The notes under the pieces are model-generated. The model did no database searches. It was not told the origin of the DNA and worked only from the letters and a program-made list of their open reading frames with translations. The position numbers and the translations under genes are program-made. DNA of 64,000 bases from Roseicyclus marinus (GTDB lineage Bacteria; Pseudomonadota; Alphaproteobacteria; Rhodobacterales; Rhodobacteraceae), in contig NZ_AP027266.1 of assembly GCF_036322625.1 (NCBI RefSeq), positions 3,103,001 through 3,167,000 on the forward strand, read 5' to 3'. Of the stretch, positions 1-8,221 are shown piece by piece (position 1 is the stretch's first letter; each line of letters opens with the position of its first letter).

Positions 1-233
1 ACGGCTGCGCCGATGCGTGGTTTCTCGACGGCTTCGCGCCCGCCCGGAACCCCGAATTGTGGGAACCCGCACTGCTGCGCGCGGTTGCCGATCATACCTT
101 GCCGGGCGGCAGCGTTGCGACCTATTCGGCGGCGGGCCATGTGCGCGCCGCACTGGCCGATGCGGGGTTCGCCGTCACCCGCGTTCCGGGCTTCGGGCGC
201 AAACGGCACATGACGAAGGGACAACTTGCGTGA
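1..233 (+). CDS. mnmD: tRNA U34 methyltransferase MnmD, C-terminal part (cut by window edge)
   Basis: Only the last 76 codons are visible; the reading frame starts at base 3 and the gene begins outside the window. The motif DAWFLDGFAPARNPELW followed by a GG-containing strand and ending in GRKRHMTKG is the hallmark of the methyltransferase domain of MnmC/MnmD. This enzyme methylates the aminomethyl group on 2-thiouridine 34 of wobble-modified tRNAs, using S-adenosylmethionine. There is no sign of the FAD-dependent second domain of MnmC, because the protein ends right after the methyltransferase fold, so the stand-alone MnmD form is most likely. The stop codon overlaps the start of the next gene (GTGA). 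Confidence 0.88.
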   Translation, partial: GCADAWFLDGFAPARNPELWEPALLRAVADHTLPGGSVATYSAAGHVRAALADAGFAVTRVPGFGRKRHMTKGQLA

Positions 234-1102
234 GCGCGCAGAACACGAAACTCGGCATCTGGCTGATGGTGGCCACCACCTTCGTCTTCGCCATGCAGGA
301 CGGGATCAGCCGACATCTTGCCGGTGAATACAACGTGCTGATGGTGGTGATGATCCGCTACTGGTTCTTCGCTGCCTTCGTGATGGCCGTGGCCGCGCGC
401 AAGGCGGGCGGCCTGCGCGCCGCCGCCGCGACCAGTCAACCGGGCGTGCAGATCTTTCGCGGCATCCTGCTGGCGGTCGAGGTCTGCGTGATGGTGCTGG
501 GCTTCGTCCTTCTGGGACTGGTGGAAAGCCACGCGGTCTTCACCTCCTACCCGCTTCTGATCGCGGCGCTTTCGGGTCCGATCCTTGGGGAAAAGGTCGG
601 CTGGCGGCGCTGGACGGCCATCGGGGTCGGGTTCATCGGCGTGATCATCATCTTGCAACCCGGTTTCCGGGTCTTTCAGGTCGAGGCGCTGGTGCCCCTG
701 GCCGCGGCCCTCATGTTCGCGCTCTACGGGCTGATGACGCGCTATGCCGCGCGCAAGGATTCGGCAGCGACAAGCTTTTTCTACACCGGCACGGTGGGAT
801 GCGTGGTGATGACCTCGGTCGGCATCTGGTTCTGGGAACCGATGACCGCGCCCGATTGGGCCTGGATGGCGCTTTTGTGCGTCACCGGCGCGCTCGGCCA
901 TTGGCTCTTGATCAAGACCTATGACGTTGCCGAGGCCAGCGCCGTGCAACCCTTCGCCTATCTGCAGCTGGTCTTTGCCGCGACGCTGGGGATCACGGCC
1001 TTTGGCGAAACGCTGGAATTGAACGTGGCCATCGGCGCCGCCCTGGTCGTCTCGGCAGGGATCTTCACCCTCCTGCGCACCCGCGCCAAGGAAAAAGCGT
1101 AG
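230..1102 (+). CDS. EamA/DMT-family membrane exporter
   Basis: A 290-residue inner-membrane protein with about ten hydrophobic segments arranged as two EamA repeats, the usual architecture and length of drug/metabolite transporters. The substrate cannot be read from the sequence. The GTG start at 230 is chosen because it overlaps the upstream mnmD stop (GTGA) and the protein then begins directly with a short polar stretch and the first membrane helix; a longer open frame upstream merely runs through mnmD in another frame. The segment GEKVGWRRW after the fifth helix is typical of the family. The two genes are probably translationally coupled, but no functional link to tRNA modification is implied. 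Confidence 0.85.
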   Translation: MSAQNTKLGIWLMVATTFVFAMQDGISRHLAGEYNVLMVVMIRYWFFAAFVMAVAARKAGGLRAAAATSQPGVQIFRGILLAVEVCVMVLGFVLLGLVESHAVFTSYPLLIAALSGPILGEKVGWRRWTAIGVGFIGVIIILQPGFRVFQVEALVPLAAALMFALYGLMTRYAARKDSAATSFFYTGTVGCVVMTSVGIWFWEPMTAPDWAWMALLCVTGALGHWLLIKTYDVAEASAVQPFAYLQLVFAATLGITAFGETLELNVAIGAALVVSAGIFTLLRTRAKEKA

Positions 1103-1147
1103 GGTGGGCAATCTGCCCACCACCGATAGGCAATCTGCCCATCACCC
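1101..1147. repeat. REP-like palindromic repeat, two direct copies of a 13-base core
   Basis: The core GGCAATCTGCCCA occurs at 1107-1119 and again at 1129-1141. The first copy sits in the palindrome GGTGGGCAATCTGCCCACC, and it overlaps the stop codon of the EamA gene. The same core occurs twice more near 41627. It lies between convergent genes (EamA exporter and ccoS), where such elements often act as terminators or mRNA-stabilising hairpins. Confidence 0.75.
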
Positions 1148-1163
1148 ACCAACACCCCATTCC

Positions 1164-1322
1164 TCACGACTTCGGCTTGTCGTCGTAATCATCCCGCAAG
1201 ATGCGATGCGCATCGCCATCGGGGTCTTCGAACTGCCCCTTGCGCAGCATCCACCAAAAGGCCGCAAGCCCAACCGCGCCCAGAAACAGGCTGACGGGGA
1301 TCAGAAGTCCGAGGATATCCAT
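1164..1322 (-). CDS. ccoS: cbb3 oxidase assembly protein CcoS
   Basis: A 52-residue protein with one N-terminal membrane helix (about residues 4-25), then the segment FWWMLRKGQFEDPDGDAHRI, which is the typical CcoS signature, and a short Asp-rich tail. CcoS is needed to insert haem and copper into the CcoN subunit of cbb3 oxidase. It is the last gene of the ccoGHIS cluster and starts 7 bases after the end of ccoI, so it is almost certainly cotranscribed. Length and position match the family well. Confidence 0.93.
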   Translation of the reverse strand: MDILGLLIPVSLFLGAVGLAAFWWMLRKGQFEDPDGDAHRILRDDYDDKPKS

Positions 1323-1329
1323 CGCGGCC

Positions 1330-3528
1330 TCACTTCAGCCTGAGCGCGTTGAGCGAGACCGTAATCGACGACAGCGACATGGCCAAGGCCGCGATCAGCG
1401 GCGAACACAGGCCCGCAACCGCCAGCGGCACGGCCAGCACGTTGTAGACCGTGGCGATGGTGAAATTCTCCCGGATGCGCGCCCGCGCCGAAACCGAGGT
1501 GCGGATTGCATCCGCGATCGGCGCAAGGCTGCGGCCCATCAACACCATGTCGGACGCGCTGCGCGCCGCATCGAGCGCCGAAGCGGGCGAGATCGACACA
1601 TGCGCCGCCGCCAGCGCCGCCGTGTCGTTCAACCCGTCGCCCACCATCAGCACCTTGGCCCCTTTGGCAGACAGATCGGCGACCAGCGCGGCCTTTTCCT
1701 GAGGCAGCGCCTCGGCGATGACCTCCTCGATGCCGATGGTCTGCGCAAAGCGCGCGACCGCACCCCTCGTGTCGCCCGAGATCAGGATCACCCGCTTGCC
1801 CTGCCGCTGCAGCGCCTCCACGACCTCGGCGGCACCTTCGCGCAGCGTGTCGGCGAAGCGCAGGGTCAGGGGCGCGTCCTCCCCGATCTTGAGGAAGGTC
1901 GCGGTCTCCTCGGGCGCCTCGGCACCGACCCATGTCGCGCGACCCAGGCGCACCACCTGACCACGCCACAGGCCCTCGACCCCATGCCCCGGAACCTCGC
2001 GCAGCCCGTTAACTTCTGCGCAAGAAACGCCTTCGGATCTTAACGCTTTGGCAAGACTTGTGGCCAAGGGATGCGCCGATCCCTCCGCCAGGGCCAGGGC
2101 CACCTGCGCCGCCTCCGGCGGCAGCGCGCCCGCATCGAGCAGGGTGGGCAAACCGTGGGTCAGCGTGCCGGTCTTGTCGAAAACGACCGTATCCGCCTCG
2201 GCCAGACGCTCCAGCGCGGTGCCGTCCTTGATCAGCAATCCCTTGCGGAACAACCGCCCCGAGGCGGCGGTTGTCACCGCCGGCACGGCCAGACCCAAAG
2301 CGCAGGGGCAGGTGATGATCAGAACGGCCGCCGCGATATTCAGCGCGATCCGCATGTCCTGCGTGTAAAGCCACCAGCCCACGGCCGCGACAACCGACAG
2401 GATATGCACGAAAGGCGCGTAAAGCTTGGCCGCCTGATCGGCGAGCGAGTGGTAATTCGCCCGCCCCGATTCCGCGACCGCGACCAGATCCGCGATCCGG
2501 TGCAGCGCCGTATCGCGGCCCGCGGCCCGCACCTCGACCGTCAGGGGGCCGGTCAGGTTGACCTCGCCCGCGCTGACCACGCTTCCTTCGCCTGCGAAAA
2601 CAGGCAGGCTTTCCCCCGTCATCAGGCTGCGGTCGATCTCGGATTGTCCCGACAAAACAAGACCATCGACCGGCACGCGCCCGCCCGGCCTGACGCGCAC
2701 CACATCGCCCACGGCCAATTCCGCGACCGACACCGTTTCCTCGCCCGTGGCAGCCAGACGGACCGCGCGCGGCACCTCCAGCGCGGCCAGCTCCTGCGCC
2801 GCCGACCGGGCCGAGGCGCGCGTGCGATGGTCGAGGTAGCGACCACCCAGAAGGAAGAAACACAACATCACCGCCGCGTCGAAATAGGCGTGTTCGCCCG
2901 AATGCATCGTCTCGTAGGACGAGGTGACAAGCGCCAGCGCGATAGCCAGCGTGATCGGCACATCCATGTTCAGCCGCCGCGCCCTCAGCGCGGACCATGC
3001 CGACACGTAGAAGGGTCGCCCCGAAAAGATCACGGCGGGAATGGCGATGGCCGCGCTGATCCAATGCATCATGTCGCGCGTGACACCCTCGGCCCCCGAC
3101 CAGACGGCGACCGACAGAAGCATCACGTTCATCATCGCGAAAAACGCCACCGCCAGCCGCATCAAGAGGTCGCGGCCCGCGCGGTCGGCGGCCGTGGTGG
3201 CCAGCACACCGGGGTCCAGCTCATGGGCCTCGTAGCCCGCGCGCTCCAGAACGGCGGTCAGCGTCTCGGCCTCCACCTCGGGACCGGCGGTCACGGCGGC
3301 GCGCCGCAGCGTCAGGTTCACCCGCGCCTCGCGCACGCCCGGAACCGCCAGAAGCGCCCGCTCCACCCCCGAAATGCAGCCCGCGCAATGGATGCCGGGC
3401 AGGGACAGCATCAGCGTCGCATCCTTGGGCAATTCTGCCAGATGCTCCGCCGCAGGCGCGACGTTGCAGGCCGGACAGGCCGAGGGACGGACATGTTCGA
3501 AGGTGGCGGTCACGCTTGGCTCACTCAA
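1330..3528 (-). CDS. ccoI: Copper-exporting P1B-type ATPase for cbb3 oxidase maturation
   Basis: A 732-residue heavy-metal P-type ATPase. Visible elements: an N-terminal CPAC motif (residues 18-21), a heavy-metal-associated domain with HCAGC (47-51), the MTGES actuator motif (303-307), the membrane CPC motif (407-409), the phosphorylation motif DKTGTL with Asp451, and GDGLNDT near residue 640. CcoI (FixI/RdxI) moves copper across the inner membrane for the CcoN active site. The assigned start is TTG at 3528, which overlaps the end of ccoH by 8 bases; an internal GTG five codons later is possible. Its place between ccoH and ccoS separates it from general copper-tolerance CopA pumps. Confidence 0.94.
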   Translation of the reverse strand: MSEPSVTATFEHVRPSACPACNVAPAAEHLAELPKDATLMLSLPGIHCAGCISGVERALLAVPGVREARVNLTLRRAAVTAGPEVEAETLTAVLERAGYEAHELDPGVLATTAADRAGRDLLMRLAVAFFAMMNVMLLSVAVWSGAEGVTRDMMHWISAAIAIPAVIFSGRPFYVSAWSALRARRLNMDVPITLAIALALVTSSYETMHSGEHAYFDAAVMLCFFLLGGRYLDHRTRASARSAAQELAALEVPRAVRLAATGEETVSVAELAVGDVVRVRPGGRVPVDGLVLSGQSEIDRSLMTGESLPVFAGEGSVVSAGEVNLTGPLTVEVRAAGRDTALHRIADLVAVAESGRANYHSLADQAAKLYAPFVHILSVVAAVGWWLYTQDMRIALNIAAAVLIITCPCALGLAVPAVTTAASGRLFRKGLLIKDGTALERLAEADTVVFDKTGTLTHGLPTLLDAGALPPEAAQVALALAEGSAHPLATSLAKALRSEGVSCAEVNGLREVPGHGVEGLWRGQVVRLGRATWVGAEAPEETATFLKIGEDAPLTLRFADTLREGAAEVVEALQRQGKRVILISGDTRGAVARFAQTIGIEEVIAEALPQEKAALVADLSAKGAKVLMVGDGLNDTAALAAAHVSISPASALDAARSASDMVLMGRSLAPIADAIRTSVSARARIRENFTIATVYNVLAVPLAVAGLCSPLIAALAMSLSSITVSLNALRLK

Positions 3529-4006
3529 AATGGCGGAAGGTGATGTTGTGTCGATACTCCGTGCCGTCCCGCGCCACGCCCGTCAGGCGCAGCCGCCATT
3601 GCCCGTCGCCCAGAACCACCGGCGCGACAAAGGCCCCGTTGACCCGCGTGAGCTCCAGCAGCTGATCCTCCTCCCGGTTGGTGGGCCGGGTGAGCAGGGC
3701 CGTCAGTTCCGCCGGGGCGACAGGCACCCCCACCTCATCGACCAGATGCAGCACCAGCGTGCCATCGCCGGGGATCTCGACGCTTGCGTTCCAGCCCAGC
3801 GCCTCCTGCGCAAGGCGGCGGTCGTCAAAGGTCTGACTGTCGGCGTAGCTGCTGTCGACCTCCATCCCCGGAAAGGTCGAAACGGCGCTATAGGCCATGA
3901 ACAGGTTGACCCCGATGATGAGACCAAAGCCCCCCACGAACATGGCCAGAACATGCCACCCGGTCAGCTTGCGGCCCGTATCCTGCACAGCGGTCTCCAT
4001 TGTCAT
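3521..4006 (-). CDS. ccoH: CcoH/FixH family oxidase assembly protein
   Basis: A 161-residue protein with one membrane helix near the N-terminus (about residues 16-38) and a periplasmic FixH domain containing the family segment NLFMAYSAVSTFPGMEV just after the helix. FixH/CcoH proteins associate with cbb3 oxidase and are required for its stable assembly, possibly together with the copper pump. The ATG at 4006 is preferred over an upstream in-frame Met because it overlaps the ccoG stop codon as ATGA, while the extra upstream residues lie inside ccoG. It is followed by ccoI with an 8-base overlap. Confidence 0.92.
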   Translation of the reverse strand: MTMETAVQDTGRKLTGWHVLAMFVGGFGLIIGVNLFMAYSAVSTFPGMEVDSSYADSQTFDDRRLAQEALGWNASVEIPGDGTLVLHLVDEVGVPVAPAELTALLTRPTNREEDQLLELTRVNGAFVAPVVLGDGQWRLRLTGVARDGTEYRHNITFRHFE

Positions 4007-5424
4007 TGCTCTTCCCTCCCGAAGAATGTCGTGTCGCGATAGGCGCGGGTCTGGGTGCTCAGATCCTCGACCCAAAGCCGCAGATCGGTCCGCTCGGTCT
4101 CGGCGGCTTCGCTGCCGGCGGGGGCGATGATATAGACCCGTTGCAGATGCGTGCTGTTCAGCGGCACATCGACCGTGTTGCCCGTCTGCCCCTCAAGCTC
4201 CACCTGCAGGGGTTGGTCCGACACCAGCGTGATGGCGAATGCGCTTTCGTCATGGGTCATGTTGCGAATGCGCACGTCATAGGTGTTGCGGATCGACCCG
4301 TCCGACAAGACGACGAATTGCGGGTTGCGCACGGGTGCGACGGTCACGTCGATATCCGAGCGCACGAACAACAGAACCGTCAAGCCGATGCCGATGGCCG
4401 ACCACAGAGCCGTGTAGATGATCGTGCGCAGCCGGAAGATATGCTTCCACACCGACTTTTTGGGATTGCCCGCGCGCTCGTTCGCCTCGTCCGTCAGGGC
4501 CATGTAATCGATCAGGCCGCGCGGCTTGCCCACCTTGGCCATGATGTCGTCGCAGGCGTCGATGCAGAGCGCGCAGGTGATGCATTCCAGCTGCTGGCCG
4601 TCGCGGATGTCGATGCCCACGGGGCAAACATTGACGCAGGCGTAGCAGTCGATGCAATCGCCCAGATTCTCGCGGTCCTTGCCCTTGCCGCGCGGTTCGC
4701 CCCGCCAGTCGCGATAGGCGACGGTGATCGTATCCTCGTCCATCATCGCGGCCTGGATGCGGGGCCAGGGGCACATGTAGATGCAGACCTGCTCGCGCAT
4801 GAACCCGCCAAAGACGAAGGTCGTGGCGGTCAGGATGGCGATGGTGATGTAGGCGACCGAGGCCGCCTGCCCCGTGACAAGCTGGCCCATCAGCGTCGGC
4901 GCATCGGCGAAGTAGAACACCCAAGCCCCGCCCGTCGCCACCGCGATCAGCAGCCAGACCACCCATTTCGTCAGGCGCAGCCGCCATTTGTGGACATCCC
5001 ACTTGGCGTTCCACAGCCTCAGCCGCGCGTTGCGGTCCCCCTCGATCCAGCGTTCCACGGTAAAGAACAGGTCGGTCCACACCGTCTGCGGACAGGAATA
5101 GCCGCACCACACCCGCCCCAGCGCCGAGGTGAACAAAAACAGCCCCAGCCCCGCCATGATCAAAAGACCCGCGACGAAATAGAATTCATGCGGCCAGATC
5201 TCGATCCAGAAGAAAAAGAACCGGCGGTTCGCAAGATCCAGCAACACCGCCTGGTCGGGCAGTTCCGACCCGCGATCCCAGCGGATCCAGGGCGTCACGT
5301 AATAGATGCCCAGCGTCACCAGCATGATGACCCATTTCAGGTTCCGAAACCGCCCGTAGACGCGCTTTGGAAAGACAGGCTCACGCGCAGCATAGAGCTT
5401 TTGCGGCTCTTCGGTGGCACTCAT
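4003..5424 (-). CDS. ccoG: Cytochrome oxidase accessory protein CcoG (RdxA/FixG), ferredoxin-type
   Basis: A 473-residue membrane protein with several helices in the first 210 residues and two 4Fe-4S clusters formed by C257-x2-C260-x2-C263-x3-C267 and C281-x2-C284-x2-C287-x3-C291. It also has the FixG motifs WCGYSCPQTVWTD (about 106-118) and CIYMCPWPRIQ (about 214-224). The C-terminal third is an immunoglobulin-like periplasmic domain. CcoG is thought to reduce Cu(II) to Cu(I) for delivery to the oxidase. First gene of ccoGHIS, with an FNR-type box 70 bases upstream of the start, so induction at low oxygen is expected. Confidence 0.95.
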   Translation of the reverse strand: MSATEEPQKLYAAREPVFPKRVYGRFRNLKWVIMLVTLGIYYVTPWIRWDRGSELPDQAVLLDLANRRFFFFWIEIWPHEFYFVAGLLIMAGLGLFLFTSALGRVWCGYSCPQTVWTDLFFTVERWIEGDRNARLRLWNAKWDVHKWRLRLTKWVVWLLIAVATGGAWVFYFADAPTLMGQLVTGQAASVAYITIAILTATTFVFGGFMREQVCIYMCPWPRIQAAMMDEDTITVAYRDWRGEPRGKGKDRENLGDCIDCYACVNVCPVGIDIRDGQQLECITCALCIDACDDIMAKVGKPRGLIDYMALTDEANERAGNPKKSVWKHIFRLRTIIYTALWSAIGIGLTVLLFVRSDIDVTVAPVRNPQFVVLSDGSIRNTYDVRIRNMTHDESAFAITLVSDQPLQVELEGQTGNTVDVPLNSTHLQRVYIIAPAGSEAAETERTDLRLWVEDLSTQTRAYRDTTFFGREEQ

Positions 5425-5494
5425 GATGTACGGCTCCCGGGGTATTTGGTTGTCCTGCGCAAGTTTGGTTTAGGAAACCCACCCGGGTCGAACC

Positions 5495-5508
5495 TTGACG
5501 TGGATCAA
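5495..5508. promoter_or_regulatory. FNR/FnrL-type box upstream of ccoG
   Basis: TTGAC-GTGG-ATCAA matches the FNR consensus TTGAT-N4-ATCAA with one mismatch. Its centre is about 77 bases upstream of the ccoG ATG, so with the usual -41.5 spacing transcription would start around 5460. Consistent with activation of ccoGHIS by FnrL, which is encoded 6 kb away in this window. Confidence 0.75.
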
Positions 5509-5535
5509 ACCCGCCCCCCCCGAAGGCGAAAATGC

Positions 5536-5565
5536 GCAAAACCCCGCCACGGGGGCGGGGTTTGC
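5536..5565. terminator. Hairpin terminator downstream of the pilin-like gene
   Basis: GCAAAACCCCGCC, a short loop, then GGCGGGGTTTGC form a strong GC stem just beyond the stop codon of the minus-strand gene at 5605. It separates that gene from the ccoG promoter region. Confidence 0.65.
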
Positions 5566-5604
5566 ACGGCTGCGGTCTGGATGGCGGCCCGGATCAGGCC
5601 CCGA

Positions 5605-6063
5605 TCAGGCTTCGATCAGGCCGCGCGTGATCGCCTCGTCGCGGGCGACCCAGTATTCGTCATGATAGGTGTCATAGGGATGGCCCGTCTGGCTCCCGTC
5701 GGCGTATTGCGCCTGGTTGTTCATGTGGGCCAGCAGGTTTTCATCCGTGAACCCGGCCATCCAGTCTTCCAGCACCTGAACATTGCCCGTGCGCGAGGTC
5801 CATTGGTTGCGCGCAAAAGGTTCGCCCTCTGCCTCTGCCTCTGCCTCCGTCTCGGCCTCGACCTCGGCAAAGGCGCTGCGGATCTCGTAGCCCGCCATCT
5901 GCGTGGAAATGCCGGAGGCCCCATCCGCCATCCCGTTCGACACCACCGCCGTCGTCGCAAGCCCAAGGCCGACAAGCGCGCCGCTCAGGACAACCCAATC
6001 GACCGTAACGGCACCGCATTCGGACGCGACGAACGCCTCCACGGACAACACCAGCCTTTTCAT
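5605..6063 (-). CDS. Flp-pilin-like small membrane protein
   Basis: A 152-residue protein whose first 50 residues resemble a Flp/TadE-type prepilin: a short basic leader, the sequence FVASECG-AVTVDWVVL with a possible prepilin-peptidase cut after Gly17, and a hydrophobic helix. Asp stands at the +5 position, where Flp pilins normally have Glu. After the helix comes an Ala/Glu repeat (EAETEAEAEAE, encoded by repeated hexamers near 5827-5848) and an acidic C-terminal part with many Tyr, Asn and Asp residues and no recognisable domain. The Met at 6063 is chosen because the prepilin-like leader begins there; an upstream in-frame start would add 33 unrelated residues. It sits between ccoP and ccoG with its own terminator. 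Function unknown. Confidence 0.7.
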   Translation of the reverse strand: MKRLVLSVEAFVASECGAVTVDWVVLSGALVGLGLATTAVVSNGMADGASGISTQMAGYEIRSAFAEVEAETEAEAEAEGEPFARNQWTSRTGNVQVLEDWMAGFTDENLLAHMNNQAQYADGSQTGHPYDTYHDEYWVARDEAITRGLIEA

Positions 6064-6241
6064 CACCGCCCTCTGCGCAATGTCACCTTCCGCAAGGATC
6101 GTTTCCGATTGCGGGGAAACTAGGGGCCGGATGCGATGATCACGGTGAAATTTCGCGGCCAAATCTAGGCATATGCCACCGGCGCCCTATACCAACGAAA
6201 ACCCCCGCCAGCGCGTCATGCGCAGGCAGGGGCAAGGATGT

Positions 6242-6288
6242 GGCACCGGTCCCGTAGGAAACGCGCGAACAGGACCGGGACCGGTGCC
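6242..6288. terminator. Long perfect inverted repeat downstream of ccoP
   Basis: GGCACCGGTCCCG (6242-6254) and its exact complement CGGGACCGGTGCC (6276-6288) are separated by 21 bases. The hairpin lies 50-95 bases after the ccoP stop. It lacks a clear U tract, so it may be a 3-prime stability or Rho-independent-like structure, or a binding site. Confidence 0.55.
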
Positions 6289-6335
6289 GTTCCGCCGACC
6301 GGGAGGGGTCGACGGAATTCTTGGACCCTCAGGGC

Positions 6336-7250
6336 TTATTCGCCACCGCCCAGAGAGTGGACATAGACCGCCACGGCGCGCACCTCGGCCTCCGACAGAC
6401 GCCCGGCATCGGATGCTTCCGCCGACCAGGGCGGCATCACGCCGAAGCGGGAATAGCGCACCGTCTGCTCGATCGCCTCTTCCGATCCGCCGTAAAGCCA
6501 GATCGCATCGGTCAGGTTGGGCGCGCCCAGGAACCGGTCGCCGGTCCCGTCATCCATGTGACAGGCCGCGCAATTGTCCAGGAACACGCTCTCGCCCGCA
6601 GCCGCCAGCGTCGCATCGGCCTCCTGTCCCGACAGGTTGCGCACATATTGCACGACCGAGGCGACTTCCTCGTCCGACAGGATCTCGTCAAAGGCGGTCA
6701 TCTCGGAATAGCGCGCCATCGGATCATCCGTGTTGCGGATGCCATGCGTGATGGTCAGGTGGATGTCGTCGATGGTGCCGCCCCAAAGCCAGTCGTCATC
6801 GAGCAGGTTGGGATAGCCCGAGGCCTGAACCCCAGCCGCCCCCGACCCGTGACACTGCGAACAGAAGGTGGCGAATGTGGCCGCCCCGCCCTGGATCGCG
6901 TAATTGTAGAGGTCGGGATTGTCCTCGGGCGTGATCGCGGCCAGCTCCACCTCGGTCAACCGGGTGCGGATGTCGGCGTTCATGTCCTCGAACCGCTGGA
7001 TGTCCTCGGCCACGTTGGCCCGGGTCGAAAAGCCCAGGATGCCGGGCGTCGCCCCGTTCACCAGCGGCCAGGCCGGATACATCACCGTATAGGCGATGCC
7101 CCAGACGATCGTGGCGTAAAAGGTCCAGAGCCACCAGCGCGGCAAGGGATTGTTGAATTCCTTGATCCCGTCCCAGCTGTGTCCGGTGGTCTCGGGGTCA
7201 CCCGCCAAAAGCTTCTGCTCTTCGGGGTGCTGAGTGTTGCGCTCGCTCAT
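6336..7250 (-). CDS. ccoP: cbb3-type cytochrome c oxidase, dihaem subunit III
   Basis: A 304-residue dihaem cytochrome c. An N-terminal membrane helix (about residues 40-58) anchors it, and two haem c sites are visible: CSQCH at 130-134 and CAACH at 227-231. Segments with Met, such as ARYSEMTAF and SRFGVMPPW, supply the axial ligands. CcoP receives electrons from soluble or anchored cytochrome c and passes them to CcoO and CcoN. The opening sequence [26 protein letters not shown] is split here only for description and is highly typical of CcoP. Start overlaps the ccoQ stop (ATGA). Last gene of the ccoNOQP operon. Confidence 0.96.
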   Translation of the reverse strand: MSERNTQHPEEQKLLAGDPETTGHSWDGIKEFNNPLPRWWLWTFYATIVWGIAYTVMYPAWPLVNGATPGILGFSTRANVAEDIQRFEDMNADIRTRLTEVELAAITPEDNPDLYNYAIQGGAATFATFCSQCHGSGAAGVQASGYPNLLDDDWLWGGTIDDIHLTITHGIRNTDDPMARYSEMTAFDEILSDEEVASVVQYVRNLSGQEADATLAAAGESVFLDNCAACHMDDGTGDRFLGAPNLTDAIWLYGGSEEAIEQTVRYSRFGVMPPWSAEASDAGRLSEAEVRAVAVYVHSLGGGE

Positions 7251-7465
7251 TGCCGCGCCTCCTTGAGAGGCTGGGTCCGGGCCTGCGTGTCCGTGTCGCG
7301 GGCCGGTCGATCATCGTGACGGAACGGGATATCGGCGATGTCGCGATGCACCGCCCGGCTGCCCGGCCTCAGCGTGAACAAGATCACGCCAAGGAACACG
7401 AGCAGCATGAACATCGCACCCCAGCTGCGGGCGATGATCTGAAGAATGGTATATGTATCTTCCAT
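7247..7465 (-). CDS. ccoQ: cbb3 oxidase small subunit CcoQ
   Basis: A 72-residue protein with one membrane helix (about residues 13-33) and a charged cytoplasmic tail rich in Arg and Asp. CcoQ stabilises the cbb3 complex, particularly when oxygen is present, and in related bacteria influences oxygen signalling to the Prr/Reg system. Position between ccoO and ccoP and the length are diagnostic. It begins 13 bases after ccoO and overlaps ccoP by 4 bases. Confidence 0.92.
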   Translation of the reverse strand: MEDTYTILQIIARSWGAMFMLLVFLGVILFTLRPGSRAVHRDIADIPFRHDDRPARDTDTQARTQPLKEARQ

Positions 7466-7478
7466 CTGTCAGCCCCCC

Positions 7479-8207
7479 TTACCGGCTTGCCAAGGCTTCG
7501 TCGGGCGCGAAGGTCGAGAAATCGACCAGCGTGCCCAGCATCTGCATGTAGGCGATCAGCGCATCCATCTCGGTGACTTCGGGCTGGCCGTCGAAATCGC
7601 GCTGCTGCGCGCCGGGGTAGCGTTCCACCACGCCGCCATCGCCGAAATCGGTGGCCTGCTGGATGAAATCGACCCGTGCGTTTTCGATCATCTCGTCGGT
7701 GTAGGGCACACCCACCATCCGGTGGGTCTCCATCAGGTCGACGATATAGGTCGGCTGCAGCACGTTGTCGGCCAGGTAGGCATAGGCCGGCATCACCGAT
7801 TCCGGCACCACCGATTGCGGCAGGGTGAAGTGGTCGACATGCCATTCGTCCGAATAGCGACCGCCCACACGGGCCAGATCGGGCCCGGTGCGCTTGGACC
7901 CCCACTGGAACGGGTGGTCATACTGGCTTTCGGCCGCAAGGCTGTAATGGCCGTAGCGTTCGACCTCGTCCCGCATGGGGCGGATCATCTGGCTGTGGCA
8001 GACATAGCAGCCTTCGCGGATGTAGATTTCGCGGCCCGCCAGCTCCAGCGGGGAATAGGGCCGCATCCCGTCCACATCCTCGATGGTGTTTTCCAGGTAG
8101 AACAGCGGCGCGATCTCCACGATGCCCCCGATGGTGACGACCAGGAAACTGAGCGTCAGAAGCAGGGTGGCGTTGGTTTCGATCTTTGCGTGACCTTCAA
8201 GTGCCAT
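7479..8207 (-). CDS. ccoO: cbb3-type cytochrome c oxidase, monohaem subunit II
   Basis: A 242-residue membrane-anchored cytochrome c with an N-terminal helix (about residues 12-35) and one haem site, CYVCH at 67-71, followed by [20 protein letters not shown], the typical CcoO stretch. A Met in the segment [13 protein letters not shown] is the likely sixth ligand. CcoO passes electrons between CcoP and CcoN. It starts 14 bases after ccoN, so both are in one transcript. Confidence 0.96.
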   Translation of the reverse strand: MALEGHAKIETNATLLLTLSFLVVTIGGIVEIAPLFYLENTIEDVDGMRPYSPLELAGREIYIREGCYVCHSQMIRPMRDEVERYGHYSLAAESQYDHPFQWGSKRTGPDLARVGGRYSDEWHVDHFTLPQSVVPESVMPAYAYLADNVLQPTYIVDLMETHRMVGVPYTDEMIENARVDFIQQATDFGDGGVVERYPGAQQRDFDGQPEVTEMDALIAYMQMLGTLVDFSTFAPDEALASR

Positions 8208-8221
8208 CTCTCGGGCCCTCC

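Noticed and set aside
5827-5848. Repeated CTCTGC hexamers as a phase-variation switch in the pilin-like gene
   Set aside because: Hexamer changes keep the reading frame and only alter the number of Glu-Ala pairs, so on/off switching is not expected.
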